Source: Ornithodoros turicata (taxonomy: Eukaryota; Arthropoda; Arachnida; Ixodida; Argasidae). From it: DNA of 64,000 nt. A program made the position numbers and the translations under genes. The first letter of the stretch is position 1. Each line of letters starts with the position of its first letter. The DNA lies in the NCBI RefSeq assembly GCF_037126465.1, contig NC_088201.1:87944273-88008272 (forward strand). The letters run 5' to 3'. Positions 11,635 to 23,670 of the stretch are shown piece after piece. The notes beneath the pieces are model-generated. The model had not been told where the DNA came from, searched no databases, and worked only from the letters and a program-made list of their open reading frames with translations.

Positions 11635-12110
11635 ATCCTCTCCTATAAGATATTCAAAATCTACAGGTGTATTTTTCTTACACCAAGAATTTTTCTTTTA
11701 CATCATCATAATGTGCTGCAGCTGTTCATCGGTTGAGGTAGTCTAGGAAGGAAAAAAATGTGTCTCCTGTGAAAATCGACACTCTCCTTTTCCATTTTGA
11801 GAACCTACAGGTGTATTTGTTCTTACGCAAGAAAGAAAGTTTCGTCAGCTCATTCACATCCCATCTGTATGGTCCTATATCACACTTTGAAAAAAAGAAA
11901 AAAGAAAAATGCATTCTACTGTTCTGACCAGTTCCTATGATTAGTCGCAGTAATGTTGCTTCGTAATAGCTTCGTCGTCATTTATGATTACTTTCGCATA
12001 CCTGAAGTCGTCTGGAAAGTGAACAAATCACGCCATTTAAAAATAGACGCTCTCCTATAGCATGTTCAAAACCTGTTGGCATACGTTTTCTTGAACGGCA
12101 AGAACTATCA
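11635..12110 (+). repeat. Three spaced, diverged copies of a ~60-bp unit
   Basis: Copies begin near 11636, 11780 and 12048. Each reads roughly CTCTCC-TATA/TTTT...-TTC/TTGA-AAACCT-ACAGGTGTAT-TTTCTTACG-CAAGAA. The spacing is uneven (~144 and ~268 bp), as if a longer tandem unit of ~140 bp had decayed, with the copy expected near 11915 no longer recognisable. Confidence 0.5.
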
Positions 12111-12283
12111 TCGCACATTTGCATCTTGCTCTGTGAGGTATCATCATCATCATTTTGTTCAAGTGTTTTCAGTAGATCTTACTGCGTCAGCGGACCATAT
12201 TGGCTCAGATCACGTCAGAACGCCACACAACAGGTTTGGGAAACCATTTATTATGATATCGTGTGCCCTTCTCCCACAACAGA

Positions 12284-12310
12284 AAACAAACAAACAAACA
12301 AACACACACC
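12284..12310 (+). repeat. (CAAA)n microsatellite
   Basis: A run of CAAA units (AAACAAACAAACAAACAAAC) is followed by short CA and GACA runs. Confidence 0.8.
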
Positions 12311-14606
12311 GAGACAGACAGACAGACATACAGAGAGTCTTTCTTCCAGTGGAAATAGGTGTGTTTTCGCTGCATGAACAGAATGTGGCTCAAAGTAATT
12401 GTACCTCCATGTGGCCTGGGTGAAGCATGCCTCACTACGCTTGATATCCAGTAATTTCTTCTCCAACCTATGTCTTCGGCAGTGAGCCACAACGCATGCA
12501 GAGTCTTCACACTTTCTTTCACCCGGAAATACAGCTGACAGCTGTGCAGGCTTCAGAATATCTGCGCTCAATAAGGGACAGCAACCAGGCCATCAGTGCC
12601 AAACTTTTAAATGGTACTGCGAACACCGTCATATCCCAACTCGATGTATTAATTTGATTTCGTTTAATTATTAGAGAAAGAAGCTCGGTGCAAATGCAAG
12701 ATCGGTTTCCCTGTATGCCGCTGCGGTTTTCAAAAGTACGCTCGAGACCATTATAGCGCGAGCACATGGCCCCGAAATAATGGCTATGTGACGGTAAGTC
12801 TTGGTGCGTGCTTTTTGCCCTTTCGCTTGAACGCGAGGGGGAAACAACGCTGCAGCACTGGCACCCGCACGTTTAATGTAATGTCGCGCAGGATTCAAGT
12901 TTTATAACCATTTCATAGTTCACCACAATATTTATAAGTTGTACAAAATAGGTGCGAGGGTACCGTTGCATATAGTGAAGTAGCTGGTATCGTACCTTTA
13001 GATCTCTTCTTTGCGTGGCTCCTTAGCATAAATAGTGACCTGTGATAAACATAATTGGGGATTTCGGAATGTGAAGGTCATAGGAGAGAAAGGAAAGCAA
13101 ACGAATACACCGGAGGATGCTGTTCATTTCTCGCACTTCTGATTTCTGCAACTTACTGCTATTTGCATAGAGACACGGTTCCGACATCAGATAAGCAGAA
13201 TTTGCACTGTACATTCGCGAGAATAAGAAAAAGATGAAATTTTTTTCTAGGTCTGTGAGAAAATTCAATGACTTTTGAGGCCTTGCAAATTGCATTCTTA
13301 GGTTCCAGGCTATTCGAAGACCACTGAGAACAAAGTGCTTAAGTATTATGTCTAGATACATATGTTTCAGCTTTCGCATGGAAAATCGCTCTCTTAGGAA
13401 GGTGCGTGAATCAATGTGAATGTTTCTGAAATTAGAATCTTATTCAGTTACACATCGACATTACTGTCTGCTGGTTACAGAAAATGAAGGCACCTCTGCT
13501 AACTTTTCATCAGAAGGAAAATAGTTTTTTTTTTCTTGCAAATAAACAAATAACAGTTTCTTCACATCAGTATGCTGCTTATTTGCAGAAAGGCATTTCG
13601 AAAGTTTGTCCAGACTTGTGCTAACTGTACCAGTTTCCTCTATTTATCACCTTGTAGGCTCCCAAGGAAAACCACTCGTAGGAGAGTACACAGGCAGGTT
13701 CCGATTTCACGATTCTACGGGTCTGAGGCTGGAACACACATAGACGGACAAACACAACGCACCCACAAGATGCCGGTATCTGGCTTTTTCGGCGATCGTC
13801 ATATTTCAACTCTCAGATTCCACAACAACCAAGGCAGCCCTGTTGGAGAATGGCGATGTGCCGTGCCATGACTGTAAAAGATGCCCGCGACAATGCTCAC
13901 AATATGACAGGTATCCACCATAGCTAGAACCAGTGCCTGGAACTGATTTGGTGACTTACGACAACAACGAATTCAACATTGGATATACTCAAATTTGACA
14001 GGCGCAGCAGAAGAAACTCTAAATGCAATGCCAACAGAACCCTGATAGCCAGCGAAAAGTACCGCAAGTAGTTGGTTTAGAGTCGGTACTCTCTACCCCA
14101 GCCCACCGCAAAAAACCACACCCTGCGGGAAACTATTTTCAGACGCGGGAGCCAAAAGCCTTGGCTGCTCTGGGACTGCCGTGCCTGTCGACCAATCAGA
14201 GACGATTCATTTCCAAGATTTTAATCTGAAGCGTTTATATCGCAAAAGTTGGTTTTTACGGCTTTATTTTCACACCGTGGAATTTTTCGTGATTTATTTT
14301 GAGGAGTGTATTGTCGAAGTTTATTTTGAGAACTCTAAACCAGAGTGATCCCGTTGCAGCACGTTGGTGACTGTCCTGACTCCCCGTCGAAACCCCTTTT
14401 CACCCTACTCGCTTCGCGCTAGGCAAAACATGAGTCTCTGTGCAGCTGCGTTATGCAATTCTCTCCCTGAATGAGCTTTTCCTGCCTGCGTCAGATGCAC
14501 AGTGTGTGAGATGGGCAAGATGACAAAATTCTCACAGTTGTCGCTAATAGCACAAAGAAAGAACGCCGTGGAACACACGCAAGGCTTAGTGGAAAAATGC
14601 GAAATA

Positions 14607-14785
14607 GTTGTAGCCCGCTTAACCTAACTACTGTACTGTTAACTAGAACAAAATAAGTTTAACTAGTAGTTGTAACTACCATTTATGCAAGTAGTTTCTC
14701 ACTACTTTTTAACTACCATGCAGTTCCTACATGTAGTTAACTAACTACTAAGTAACTACATGTAGCTAACTACTGCACATCCCTG
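14607..14785 (-). mobile_element. hAT-like non-autonomous element end
   Basis: This is rich in TAGTTAACTAC words and ends ACTGCACATCCCTG at 14785. In reverse complement it begins CAGGGATGTGCAGTAGT, the CAGGGATG-type start characteristic of hAT terminal repeats. The opposite end was not found, so it is a solo end or a truncated copy. Confidence 0.5.
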
Positions 14786-15501
14786 ATGTTTTTACACCTA
14801 TTCATGAGTCTGTGTTGGTTGGAAAAAGATCCATGCATGCATAAGATGAGTTGGTTGAATTACAATTTCATTACGATAATAAAAATATTTTCGACTGTAC
14901 AACCGTGTACGTCTTATTGTCCATTCTTTACATGTCGGTGAGCGGGTGCGGGCGGGGAGTCGACGGCCATCGCGGGAGTCGACACGCCGGGGGGCGGGTC
15001 GGCTGTCCGCCGGCAGACGAAGAAAAATAATGGACATTACAAAATGGCATTAATAAAAATATTGATATGAATAGAAAAATGTAAATATGTGTGTAATCTT
15101 TGCAAGGGAATCTTTGCAATCTGTAGCAGCGAGACCCCGGCTGCGCGCGCCGGCGGCAAAGAAATCGCGATGATAGCGCCCCTTGAGGCAAACTGGGCAA
15201 CTCTCATAAGTCCTGGTCTACTGAGTTTCTGCAAGAAGGGGATTTTTTCTTTTTCTTCTTCTTATTATTATTATTTGTAAGCTCGGTCTTCGTTATGTCG
15301 TGAACTAGGCAGAACGACACGATACCACGAAGTTGTAATATTCTGTGAGACCACTCGGGTTCTCCACCAGTTTTGTCTTGTTAGAAAACGTAAAAAGGGG
15401 GAAATGTGTATTGTGAAGGAAGAAAGATCAGCTAGATGAAAAAGGCAATGAAAGATAAGGAAAATACAAAGGTCAATACCGTATTCCTGTTTCCTGTTTA
15501 A

Positions 15502-16119
15502 AGGGACTATGAAACGATTTTTTTTCTTCGTTTCATTCGAAAGAAGACATTTTTCTGAGTCTAGAACCGAAATTTTACTTTCGTCGCGAGAGCGGATTTC
15601 TCGGGAGCGAATTTAAACGGAGCGGCGAAGGGAGGACAGCTGGCGCCACGCCGTGGCGAGCTGCCGAGCGGAGACACAACGGGTAACTTGACGCGACCAC
15701 GGCCGGCTCAGCAACACGTCATCGTGACGTGTTGCCGAGCCGAGGAATCCCGCCAGGAGCATGCGCCGTAGGATCCCGCGTATGCGTTCATCGGGAGTGG
15801 AAATCTACATGACAGCAGCTTTCGCGCGATCGGCAGATTTCGGCAGTGGCGGCAGCCACAGCGCGAGCTCGCGGCATTACTTGCCATTGTGCAACACCGT
15901 TGACGTAACGGGGAACCGAAGTGCGGTCCGTACAGTTACACCATCGGCAGGGAAATATGCGCGGGAGAGGAGGAACGCGGAAGAGACATTTCTAGCGCGC
16001 GCTCCTCGCAGAGTGGAGCGATTTCGTCCGGAAAACTTTGTGGCATATTAGTTTCTCTGCGGGAAGAACAGTTTCCATCGGAAAAAAAGTATGGGGGTTC
16101 GGGAAATTTCATAGTCCCT
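15502..16119. mobile_element. 618-bp TTAA MITE with AGGGACTATGAAA termini
   Basis: TTAA at 15498-15501 and 16120-16123 flank AGGGACTATGAAACG at the left and its inverted match TTTCATAGTCCCT at the right. The interior is GC-richer than the flanks and holds an 18-bp-arm palindrome around ACGTCATCGTGACGT (15704-15742). It has no transposase, so it is a non-autonomous element. Its termini share AGGGAC and the TTAA target with the 3986-7847 element. Confidence 0.85.
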
Positions 16120-16315
16120 TTAAAGATGCTTCAAGTAAACAACTTTGTGATGTGAAAACTGCCCAACGGGATGTCGTCTACTATACTCCAAGAATCAGAA
16201 GAAAGAGAATTAGGTAAGGATTAGATGAACAAATACTAGAATATCTCACGAGAAGCTCGTGTCTAAGTACATAACAGAATCAATGTACAATTCAGAGCCA
16301 AGCTCCCTTCACCAT

Positions 16316-16321
16316 TTTATT
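16316..16321 (-). terminator. Polyadenylation signal of the acid phosphatase gene
   Basis: TTTATT on the plus strand is AATAAA on the minus strand, about 60 nt beyond the stop codon of the last acid phosphatase exon. Distance and orientation fit a polyadenylation signal. Confidence 0.6.
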
Positions 16322-16379
16322 AGCGCATATGTCATACAGATTTCATATGTGCTCCTGTGTAAGTGGCAGACACCAAATA

Positions 16380-16800
16380 TCAGAGCACTACAAACTGCTC
16401 CTTGAGTACTCCACACTGTTCAGCAGTTACAGGATGAAAAGTTTTCTCTATGAACGCGTTAAATTTGGTGAGTGTACACGGAACTGGGCAACCACTCATA
16501 GTAACACGAACTGGATCATCGGTCCCTTTTTTGTAGAATACTTCGATTTGACGTTCATTTTCACCACTTAGTTTTTTAACCTCAAAGAGAACTGCAGATC
16601 CGTAAGGAGGTCGTTCCTTCAAAGCGTTGTTCAGGCTAAACATCACAGCGATTACATTCAGATCGTGATAAGAATACAGGTGGAGTTTCTTTTGCCTGGT
16701 GTCGCTTTTTGGGATATCCAACGGAGCAAATCCTTTGATGGCCAGGGATTTTCTTGTTGAACTTGGATCAAAGAAGGACTGTAGCTTAAGAGCGATGTCT
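16380..16800 (-). CDS. Histidine acid phosphatase, exon 3 (C-terminal part)
   Basis: This is the last coding exon of the acid phosphatase gene (421 nt, ending in TGA). It starts after the acceptor TTATTATTACAG, and its first base completes an AGA codon begun at the end of exon 2, so the phase fits. It encodes the second half of the catalytic fold, including LYSYHDLNVIAV, whose His-Asp pair is the proton donor of the branch-2 histidine phosphatases (usual form YSAHD). The PPYGSAVLFEV strand and a Cys-rich tail typical of secreted family members follow. There is no C-terminal membrane segment, unlike lysosomal ACP2, so a soluble secreted enzyme is expected. With exons 1 and 2 the product is 386 residues, normal for the family. 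Confidence 0.9.
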
Positions 16801-17559
16801 CTGTAATAATAATAGTAGGTAGCCTGTGAATATATCCTTATGCATAGTTCATTCATGGACACACGTAATTAAGTGTGTAAGTACATTTGTACTAAACTGT
16901 TCATGCAGGAAGAAAACATAACTGAAACATAACTGAAACTTAACATAACCGAAAGCTGAGGGTTTCCGAGAAGGCTAGGTATCCAGATATACCAAACTCA
17001 ATTCCTCTTTGTAAACATTTCCCATGTACGTAAGTACAGTTGATAGCAAGCAAGTGTAACAAAACGCAGGTGTAGTTCTCAATAACTCGAAATAGCGTTC
17101 ATTCACGTAATCGCGTTGAATTACCATAATGTCCACGGTACCCTATGTGGAAATGATTATATTCCCCTACAGGAACAGTAACATGTACTTGACCCATATT
17201 TGTAAGGGTTAGAGGTCATATTGCCGTGAGGTGCAGAAGCATTGCGGCAGGGGAAGCTGGCAGCAATTTCCAAGCTTCCCTATGGATACGGAAAGACTAG
17301 GAGGTGCGATGATTGCCACAACACCCGTGAATATCACCTATCAATATTTGCATCAGCTGACCTGCAAAACTCACTCGAGTCTCCTCCTTCACTCTTGTTC
17401 TGCCCATCAGATGTCAGGTATGAAAACGAGTTGACTTCGTAGACTTCGACCCTCTTGATCTACAACGCGATCAACTAAAAATTTATGCTAGAAACAACCT
17501 TCGCAAGGCTCTGCTGTTTGCATCTGCCCATATAGTACACATAGGGCTGTCTACCCAGC

Positions 17560-19000
17560 ACACTTAGGGTTGATGGGTTTCGCCTCCAGATTTCTTTCAG
17601 GATGTGTGTTCCACGAGAACCCCGAAGAACGAGATGGCACACACACACACACACACACACACATACATACATTGGATGGTGATGGGGTGGGCAATTCACC
17701 ACCGCTGAGGCGGTACACTGCCCCATGGCAGAATGGAACACAGCTTCGAAATTGGCGGCTGGCCAACACCGAGTGTTTTGTCGATGTCATGAGGTCCGTT
17801 AAAGTATCTGTCCAATGCACTTCGTAGCAGTTCACTGTGCACTGCTCGCAGCTGAGCAGTATGTGTTCGTTGTCCTCTGGCACCCTACATAGGGTGCAGT
17901 CTGGTGAGAAGGCCATGCCGATACGGTGTAGGAACGTATGACTAAGGGGAACATTCAGCCGTAACCGGTGAAGTAATGATTCCGGTGGTGTGGACACCCT
18001 TGAAGAAATTCTATGTGTGAGGTGGAAATCTATTCTGAGGAGCATTGACGTCGACTACCTCACGTTCAACCAATCACTTTTTATCGGTCGGCATCGCAGA
18101 AGACATAGAACACATTACGCATCGGAGCTGATAAAATAGACTCCATGTGCGGGTATTGTGTGGTGAGCGTCTAGGGCAAGGCGGTGCGCTACTCCGTCGC
18201 CGCGGATGTTCGCGTGACCTCGTATCCACTGTTCTCGGATGTGCCTTTTGTCGAGTGCTTCGTTGTCGCGTACCACAAGGGAAAGGCTGCTGGTTTCCTT
18301 CGCCGCGAAAACCGCGGTAAGTCCACTTTCGCACTCACTAAAGATAAACCAGGAGTCAATGTCGGGTGCAGTGCTGACATGCCAAAAGGGCTGAGAATGC
18401 GTCCCATATCCGTTGTAGTGTGGGACAGCCGAGCGACGTGCTGAATACCACAGCTGTGTATATCTAGAAAGCTCTTCGGTTAACCCATTTAGGGTTGTGG
18501 GCGTATCCGCAAATATCTGCTTCTCTATAGTTTGGTATTAACCCCTTGTTGGGTATGTTACCCCACGACATGTAGCGAAGTGGTCTTCTGAGAGCATACA
18601 CCTGATATTTCCAGGCACACATTTCGTTGTCTCTGGATCCATGATGGGCACAACGTAGTCGGGAATGGACTAGGGATCAGGCTTACGCGCCTGACTGGCA
18701 TTACACACTTGTGGATGACCGAATGGGATCGGCGATCAATTGCATGTAATAGAGGATGTCTCCTGCGACGTGCTGCTAGACGAGTGTAATGTCGAAACGC
18801 TTGTAGTAAGCGCAAGGTCGGTACCGTCAGCTCCTGTGTTTCAGCGAAGGCCGGCAGGTTCAGTGTAGCTCTTGGTACTCCGAGTGAAACCTCCGCTCTC
18901 TTTCCCAGGATGCGTTGTCTCGGATGTCGTGCATAGACTTTGTGGGATTGACACGTATTATGACAACATTTGTCTGATGAGGGGCAAGTGAAGGCCAAGG
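17560..19000 (-). pseudogene. LINE fragment, RNase H and 3' part, in intron 2
   Basis: On the minus strand a broken frame contains LGVPRATLNLPAFAET (post-RT region) near 18870. An RNase H-like segment follows (the words RGHANIRGDG and VAHRLALD, normally 'GHVGIPGNE-x-AD-x-LA') near 18250-18150. After that comes LLHRLRLNVPLSHTFLHRIG with a C-x2-C ... H-x4-C finger (CTLCRVPEDNEHILLSCEQC) near 17960-17850. This is the C-terminal end of an I/Jockey-class LINE. Stops and frameshifts interrupt it and the catalytic RT is missing, so it is dead. It lies in the same orientation as the host gene. Confidence 0.75.
17639..17671 (+). repeat. (CA)n microsatellite
   Basis: About 13 CA units are followed by CATA units, inside the LINE fragment. 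Confidence 0.95.
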
Positions 19001-20250
19001 CCGCGAATTAATATTCGCACCCTGTGCTGTCACCCATTCACTGCTCTTGTGTTTGAATGAGCAGTGGAATGACGCATGGGATTTCTCGAAACGCCGCTCA
19101 ATTGATAAAGCAATCTATCAGGAACGACCATGCAAAAAATGTTTTCGCAATTCACTTTACAAAAACGCGGAAATTACGTCATGAGCTCAACTCTCCAACG
19201 CCATGGAAGATAGAGGTGCTCCGTATCGCTCCGGTGTCGGAGCAGGCTACTTCGACAACCATTCTGGGAGTTTTTTTTTTCTTCCCGCAGTAGTCGTATC
19301 GTCGTTCTGCTTTGCCTGTCAGTGTCAGTTGGGTCAGCCTATATGATATAAGGCAAAATATCACTGTACCCCGAATCTGTACAGTACAATATATTCGCGT
19401 AGCATCGTTTAATCTGCAGAATGCATAAACAGCTCCGCTTTTTAAATCGATGATAAATCTCTTCGTCAGCTTCTTACTCACTGCGGCAGCTGATACAACA
19501 GCGTGAAGGCTTCTAATAGGGATACTTAAGTAACATCGCCGGATTGTAAAGCATTCAGTTGAATAAAACGAACATAAAGTTTGTGTGTTCAATTATCTAC
19601 TATGATACAGATAACTAAATGTTGCCTCTATCTCAACAGTGTGTGTCAGAGGTCGAACGAAACAGAACCCCAATTTGGCCTGAAGGGACGGTACCACTGG
19701 CACGTGAGAAACAAATGGACGTCGTTCGATCAAACTTTTCCGATATGACAACAATGGCAGCGAAACGGAAATGACAAATTTCAATTCATTACAAAGAAGC
19801 TCGCTGCCTTGCGAATGGCATATCAAAAAGGCACCGTCAGTGCCAACGAAGTAGAGCAGTTGTCCTCAAGTTGAGAACGCATTTCAGTGTGGTAGTTATA
19901 CCTGTCTCAACAACGCTACACGAGAACGTGCTCACACTGGATCTCAACTTTGCTCTCAAATTTGCTTGATGCAACCGGGCCAGACCATGAGCACGAGCTT
20001 GAGATCCAACTCGAGCATGAGACCGATCTCCAATACCTTTATACAAACGGCCCGGGACTCTCCCTGTGACGTTAGGCAGTGACGTCAACCTCGCTCACAC
20101 TCTTACAGGCTTTCTGATATCGATGGATGACCGGATCAGATATCTCTCGCGCGCCTCAAGTTAGATACGTTCATTGCGTTTGTGCAAGAACGGTTTTTGT
20201 TTCCCGTACAACCCGCAGCAGCAAAATAACTACAACAAAAAAAGAAAGAA
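19001..20250. other. Intron 2, no gene recognised
   Basis: No supported feature. There is a T-run at 19270-19281. Open frames here have no domain and do not connect to the host exons. Confidence 0.5.
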
Positions 20251-20276
20251 ACGTGGAGTGGCCTTTCACAGCTCCT

Positions 20277-20402
20277 TTAACGTATATCGCGGAGGACGAT
20301 GCCTTTAACGTTGTACCATGACGACAAACTATAGCGTCCTCGGCCGAATTCGAACCCAAAAGCTTGGGATCAGTAAGAAGACATGCTTCCAGTCGATCAA
20401 CT
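20277..20402 (-). repeat. tRNA-like SINE head in intron 2
   Basis: In minus orientation the sequence from 20402 carries GCGGCCTCAGTTGATCGAC (A-box region) and GGGTTCGAATTCGGCCG (B box) about 45 nt later, the layout of a tRNA-derived Pol III promoter. The stretch beyond it on the plus-strand left side (TTTCACAGCTCCTTTAA, 20264-20280) looks like a TTAA-MITE end, so two repeats may abut here. Confidence 0.5.
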
Positions 20403-20708
20403 GAGGCCGCTTACCTCGAAAGTATTACCAACAGTTTCCGGTGGTCGTCATTGCGACGAGCTGCTCAAAATGAATGCTTTAGCCCCTGCCATTAACTTTC
20501 AGCAAGAATTGGTATTCTACAGAATACCAGTCCCAAGATACTGGCATTCTACAGAAGCGGATCGCTGGTGTCTCGGCATGAAGAAACGCGCGCGTGGTCG
20601 TCGCCGACAGAGTATTCGGGGTCAGATGTTCTTGCTGAGCAGTAGCCTTTGGACACGGTCGTCAGCACAGTTATCCATGAAATCGACCAGCCATGGCGTA
20701 TGCTAACC

Positions 20709-20735
20709 CTCTCTCTCTCTCTCCCTCCTTCCCGC
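20709..20735 (+). repeat. (CT)n tract
   Basis: A CTCTCTCTCTCTCTC run continues into CCTCC. It lies in intron 2 of the acid phosphatase gene. Confidence 0.9.
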
Positions 20736-21190
20736 TGTTCTCTATTCATCTCCCTACTTCTGTCCACCGCATATAGCCAGTTTCGTCGCTGACATGAAAT
20801 TAAAAAAACGTATGGTAGCCGTTCACCACTTTCTCCAGTTCATGTCACATTACTTCAGTTGTGGAGCTGACATTGTGTTGCCATTTGAAACCGTTCTCGT
20901 TTTCTCCTGAATTAGGTAGTAGTAGCACAACAGGAAGCCTTCCTCCGCAATTCAATTACAAAATTTTGTGCGAGAGCATATTTTTTTTTTTCCTTCAAGT
21001 ATTCTCGAAAGTAAATACGGTATCCTCGTTTCTTTGGGAAGGATAATTCCCTACAAATGGCTAAATTAATCATCAATAAAAATCATTTTCAAATTTGTCT
21101 GAAAAGAAAATCGCGCAATTGTAATGCACGTTACATTGTCCGAGACGTGCAGGAAACAGAACCATAAAACAAAGTAACAAAATATCTTAC

Positions 21191-21478
21191 CTCAAGATTT
21201 CACCACCCATTATTGGCGAGAGTGCAGCTCCAAGCATAAGGTAAAGCTGGTGATTTAATTCGGTAAGTTTTGGTAAACGGCTCTTCAGCGCATCAGGTAG
21301 TGTAAGATTATTTTCATGTTGCACCAAAAAAGCATCTACGGCGTCTAAAAGCTTTCTGGGTTCATTCGGTAAAAGGCCTGTCAATTGCGCCACCAGGTTA
21401 ACAGGACTGTTTTTCCCATTGCTGCTCGAGGACTGCAGTTTCGTTAACATTGCCGTAATCATTTGGGGGCAATTAAAC
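21191..21478 (-). CDS. Histidine acid phosphatase, exon 2
   Basis: This 288-nt exon is bounded by the acceptor ATTTTGCAG and the donor GTAAGAT (minus strand). Its first base completes an ACG (Thr) codon begun in exon 1, giving ...DKYT followed by FNCPQM, exactly where the family has its 'N/D-CP' cysteine after the active-site half. The exon encodes the mostly helical cap region (FNCPQMITAML ... LPDALKSRLPKLTELN ... ALSPIMGGEILR) that shapes the substrate pocket in prostatic/lysosomal-type acid phosphatases. It ends in phase 2 (AG), completed by exon 3. No frameshift or stop was seen. Confidence 0.88.
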
Positions 21479-21494
21479 CTGCAAAATAACAAGA

Positions 21495-23450
21495 AAACAA
21501 GACGCAGATATTAAAGAGAAAATAGATGCACTTTTGTACCTATTGAACAACTGGATGATTTCCAGTGTAAGAGTGCGAAAAATCGAAACAACACAGACGA
21601 AACAGACTACAGAGCGCACTTCGAACGATGCTTTAAGAGGGCATACCAGCTCTCCGTCCCAATGTATTTCCTATGGAACATATTTTATGCTTTTTCTCGG
21701 TAACCACCGCGCAGATTCGTATGTATCGTATCGTATGTATTTTACGGCGACTTCACGAATGTGAAAAAAATACACAATTTTTCTCCTCCCTTTTTGAACA
21801 GGTTTTTATTAAACTTCTATAGCCATTTCGAAAAAAAAACTTTTCATTTATTTTCTCTCGAAATATTTCAGGAATCAATAGACACCAAATTTATATGTCT
21901 AATACTTTTCGTTTTTGTAAAAAAAAAAAAAAAAACGAAATGTGAGTAAAATTTTCAGCTGTGTTTGAGACTTCGTGTTGTGTCTGTCCTTTCGTGTTCC
22001 CTAGTCTCGGGGTTTTACATTATGCATAGTCGTGCTTGTGTAATGTAAAGAGAAAGGACACAGACACCAACTACCCTCTCCTTTTCTCTCTCCCTCTGCG
22101 CACGGTGCGCGTATAGAAGTGTGAGACGAGTTTATTAGCTTCACGTGAAACGTCAATTCGCCCATTTTGCCTGTTCGAGTTTGTGCGGACTCAGTCAACT
22201 GTTTGAACTGTCTCATAAGGCTAACGAGAATCTCTCGTATTTCCGGTTAGTGTAAGCCGGGATTTACAGTCATTCGTTACAGTAACGTTCAACAGGACTG
22301 TGCTGTAAAGTTCGTGATGCTGAAAAAATGTTAGAAATTCTACCGTCGCCTCTCATAATAATAATTCGCCGTTTCCTTTTCTTTTCGCTAAGGGTGCACG
22401 CCTCAGTCAGTTCCAAACTTCTGAAGTTTTCAGGAGGACCTCGATATTCCCGGATGCGAAATCCACGATCTCGAAATTCGTGGGGTATAAGAAAAAAAAA
22501 AGGTCCCAGGTTGTGTGGACGGAAAAAATTATCCCGCAAGCACCTGCGCTGCCAAAAATACAGGGTCGTAGTTGCAGCTAGCCGATGGAGCACATAATAG
22601 CCGATCAAGTGTTACCATTCGCTCTCCTGATTTGAAATTCCATTCAATGGGCAATATAAAATCGATATAATTCGCTGCACTAGTTCGCTAGTGATATCGT
22701 CCTCTGGATGCTAGTATTTTGCTACAGTTGGCCAGACACGGGTTTTACAGTTGTCCCCTGCATCTTTTCTGTGTCGATGTTTATGTACAATGAAAGCTGT
22801 ACGCCCATTTATTCATTGTCTCATGGCCCGTACAACTCCACTTCTGCTGAAGATACGGCTCATCGACATCCAAAGTATGAGAGAACAACTGCAAAGTCTG
22901 TGCCTGACCTACAAGAGCAAAAAATACGATATGTGATATAGGAGCACCACGCAGTGAGCATCATCCAAAGATGTCATTTATTTATTCGACTGATTTATTT
23001 GTTAAAAATGTTTATCATTTGACATCAATTATTAGTTGAAAAAGGGTTGGGGAACTTTGGATAACGGCATTTACAACTGCAGCTTTCTTTGTTCTTCTCT
23101 TTCTTTCTTTGATGGATTTATTTTTATTTTTATCCTTTTTTTGTGAACCAACAGGTGAACCAATAAGAAAAAACGATCAAGCGACCGCTGCACCATTTTT
23201 CCGCCCACGCCATGAGGAACCATATCTTCCGGAACCCAAATTCACGTTCTCGAAACAAGGAAAACCAACGACAATGCTCGATTGCTTCGTACGATGATAT
23301 GCCGTGTTTCCGACATCACTATTTACCACACAAATTCACGAAATTTCGATGTCTGTCCAAGTCATTTTAGCCAACGAAAGCCACATTTCAGCGACTTATG
23401 CTTAGCAGGGCGGACACGACGGAACAGCACGTTGGGTAGTTTATTATTAG
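21495..23450. other. Intron 1, proximal part, no gene recognised
   Basis: There is AT-rich sequence with A-runs near 21920-21934. The stretch 21985-22065 has words (TGTGTCTGTCCTTT, AAAGGACACAGACACC) that form a loose inverted repeat and recur at 44268-44385. At 23151 a polypyrimidine tract and AG precede a 147-nt frame on the plus strand ending TGA at 23297. It could be a last exon of an opposite-strand gene, but nothing supports it further. Confidence 0.4.
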
Positions 23451-23457
23451 GTTAGTA

Positions 23458-23670
23458 CAGTGCTGGGCAAAAGTTTACGGAACACGCTCCAGCGCATTCC
23501 TTCCTCAGAGTTCCACGCTAGCAGCAAATGGAGCCACATGGACTTACAGACATGTGCCTAGGTAACCCAGTCACCTGTTTGTAAGTCCGTACGGTACCAT
23601 TCGCTTCTAGCGTGACACTCTGAGGAAGGAATGCGCCTGATGGTGTTCCGTAAACTTTTGTCCAGCACTG
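23458..23670. mobile_element. Tc1/mariner-type MITE, 213 bp
   Basis: It is flanked by TA (23456-23457 and 23671-23672). It begins CAGTGCTGGGCAAAAGTTTA and ends with the inverted CTTTTGTCCAGCACTG, with further inverted similarity (CATTCCTTCCTCAGAGT / ACTCTGAGGAAGGAATG) farther in. A TA target and CAGTGCTGG-type ends are typical of Tc1-like elements. It has no transposase. Confidence 0.9.

Larger units (their letters stand above)
10500..14600. other. Gene-poor stretch downstream of the acid phosphatase gene
   Basis: No supported exon occurs. Visible items are T-runs near 11192, three diverged copies of a ~60-bp unit (11635-12110, listed separately) and a short CAAA tract near 12284-12303. Open frames here lack domains and have antisense counterparts. 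Confidence 0.5.

Noticed and set aside
12205..12571. Minus frames with repeated VCLSVCVC residues
   Set aside because: They are a translation of the CAAA/CAGA simple repeats at 12284-12335.
13023..13379. 118-residue minus frame near the 3' side of the acid phosphatase gene
   Set aside because: It is hydrophobic and low in information, has no start context and overlaps a plus-strand frame. Chance openness in AT-rich DNA is likely.
17475..18045. Host gene with Val/Cys repeats near the CA tract
   Set aside because: The VCVCVCVC stretch is translated microsatellite, and the adjoining residues belong to the LINE C-terminal finger.
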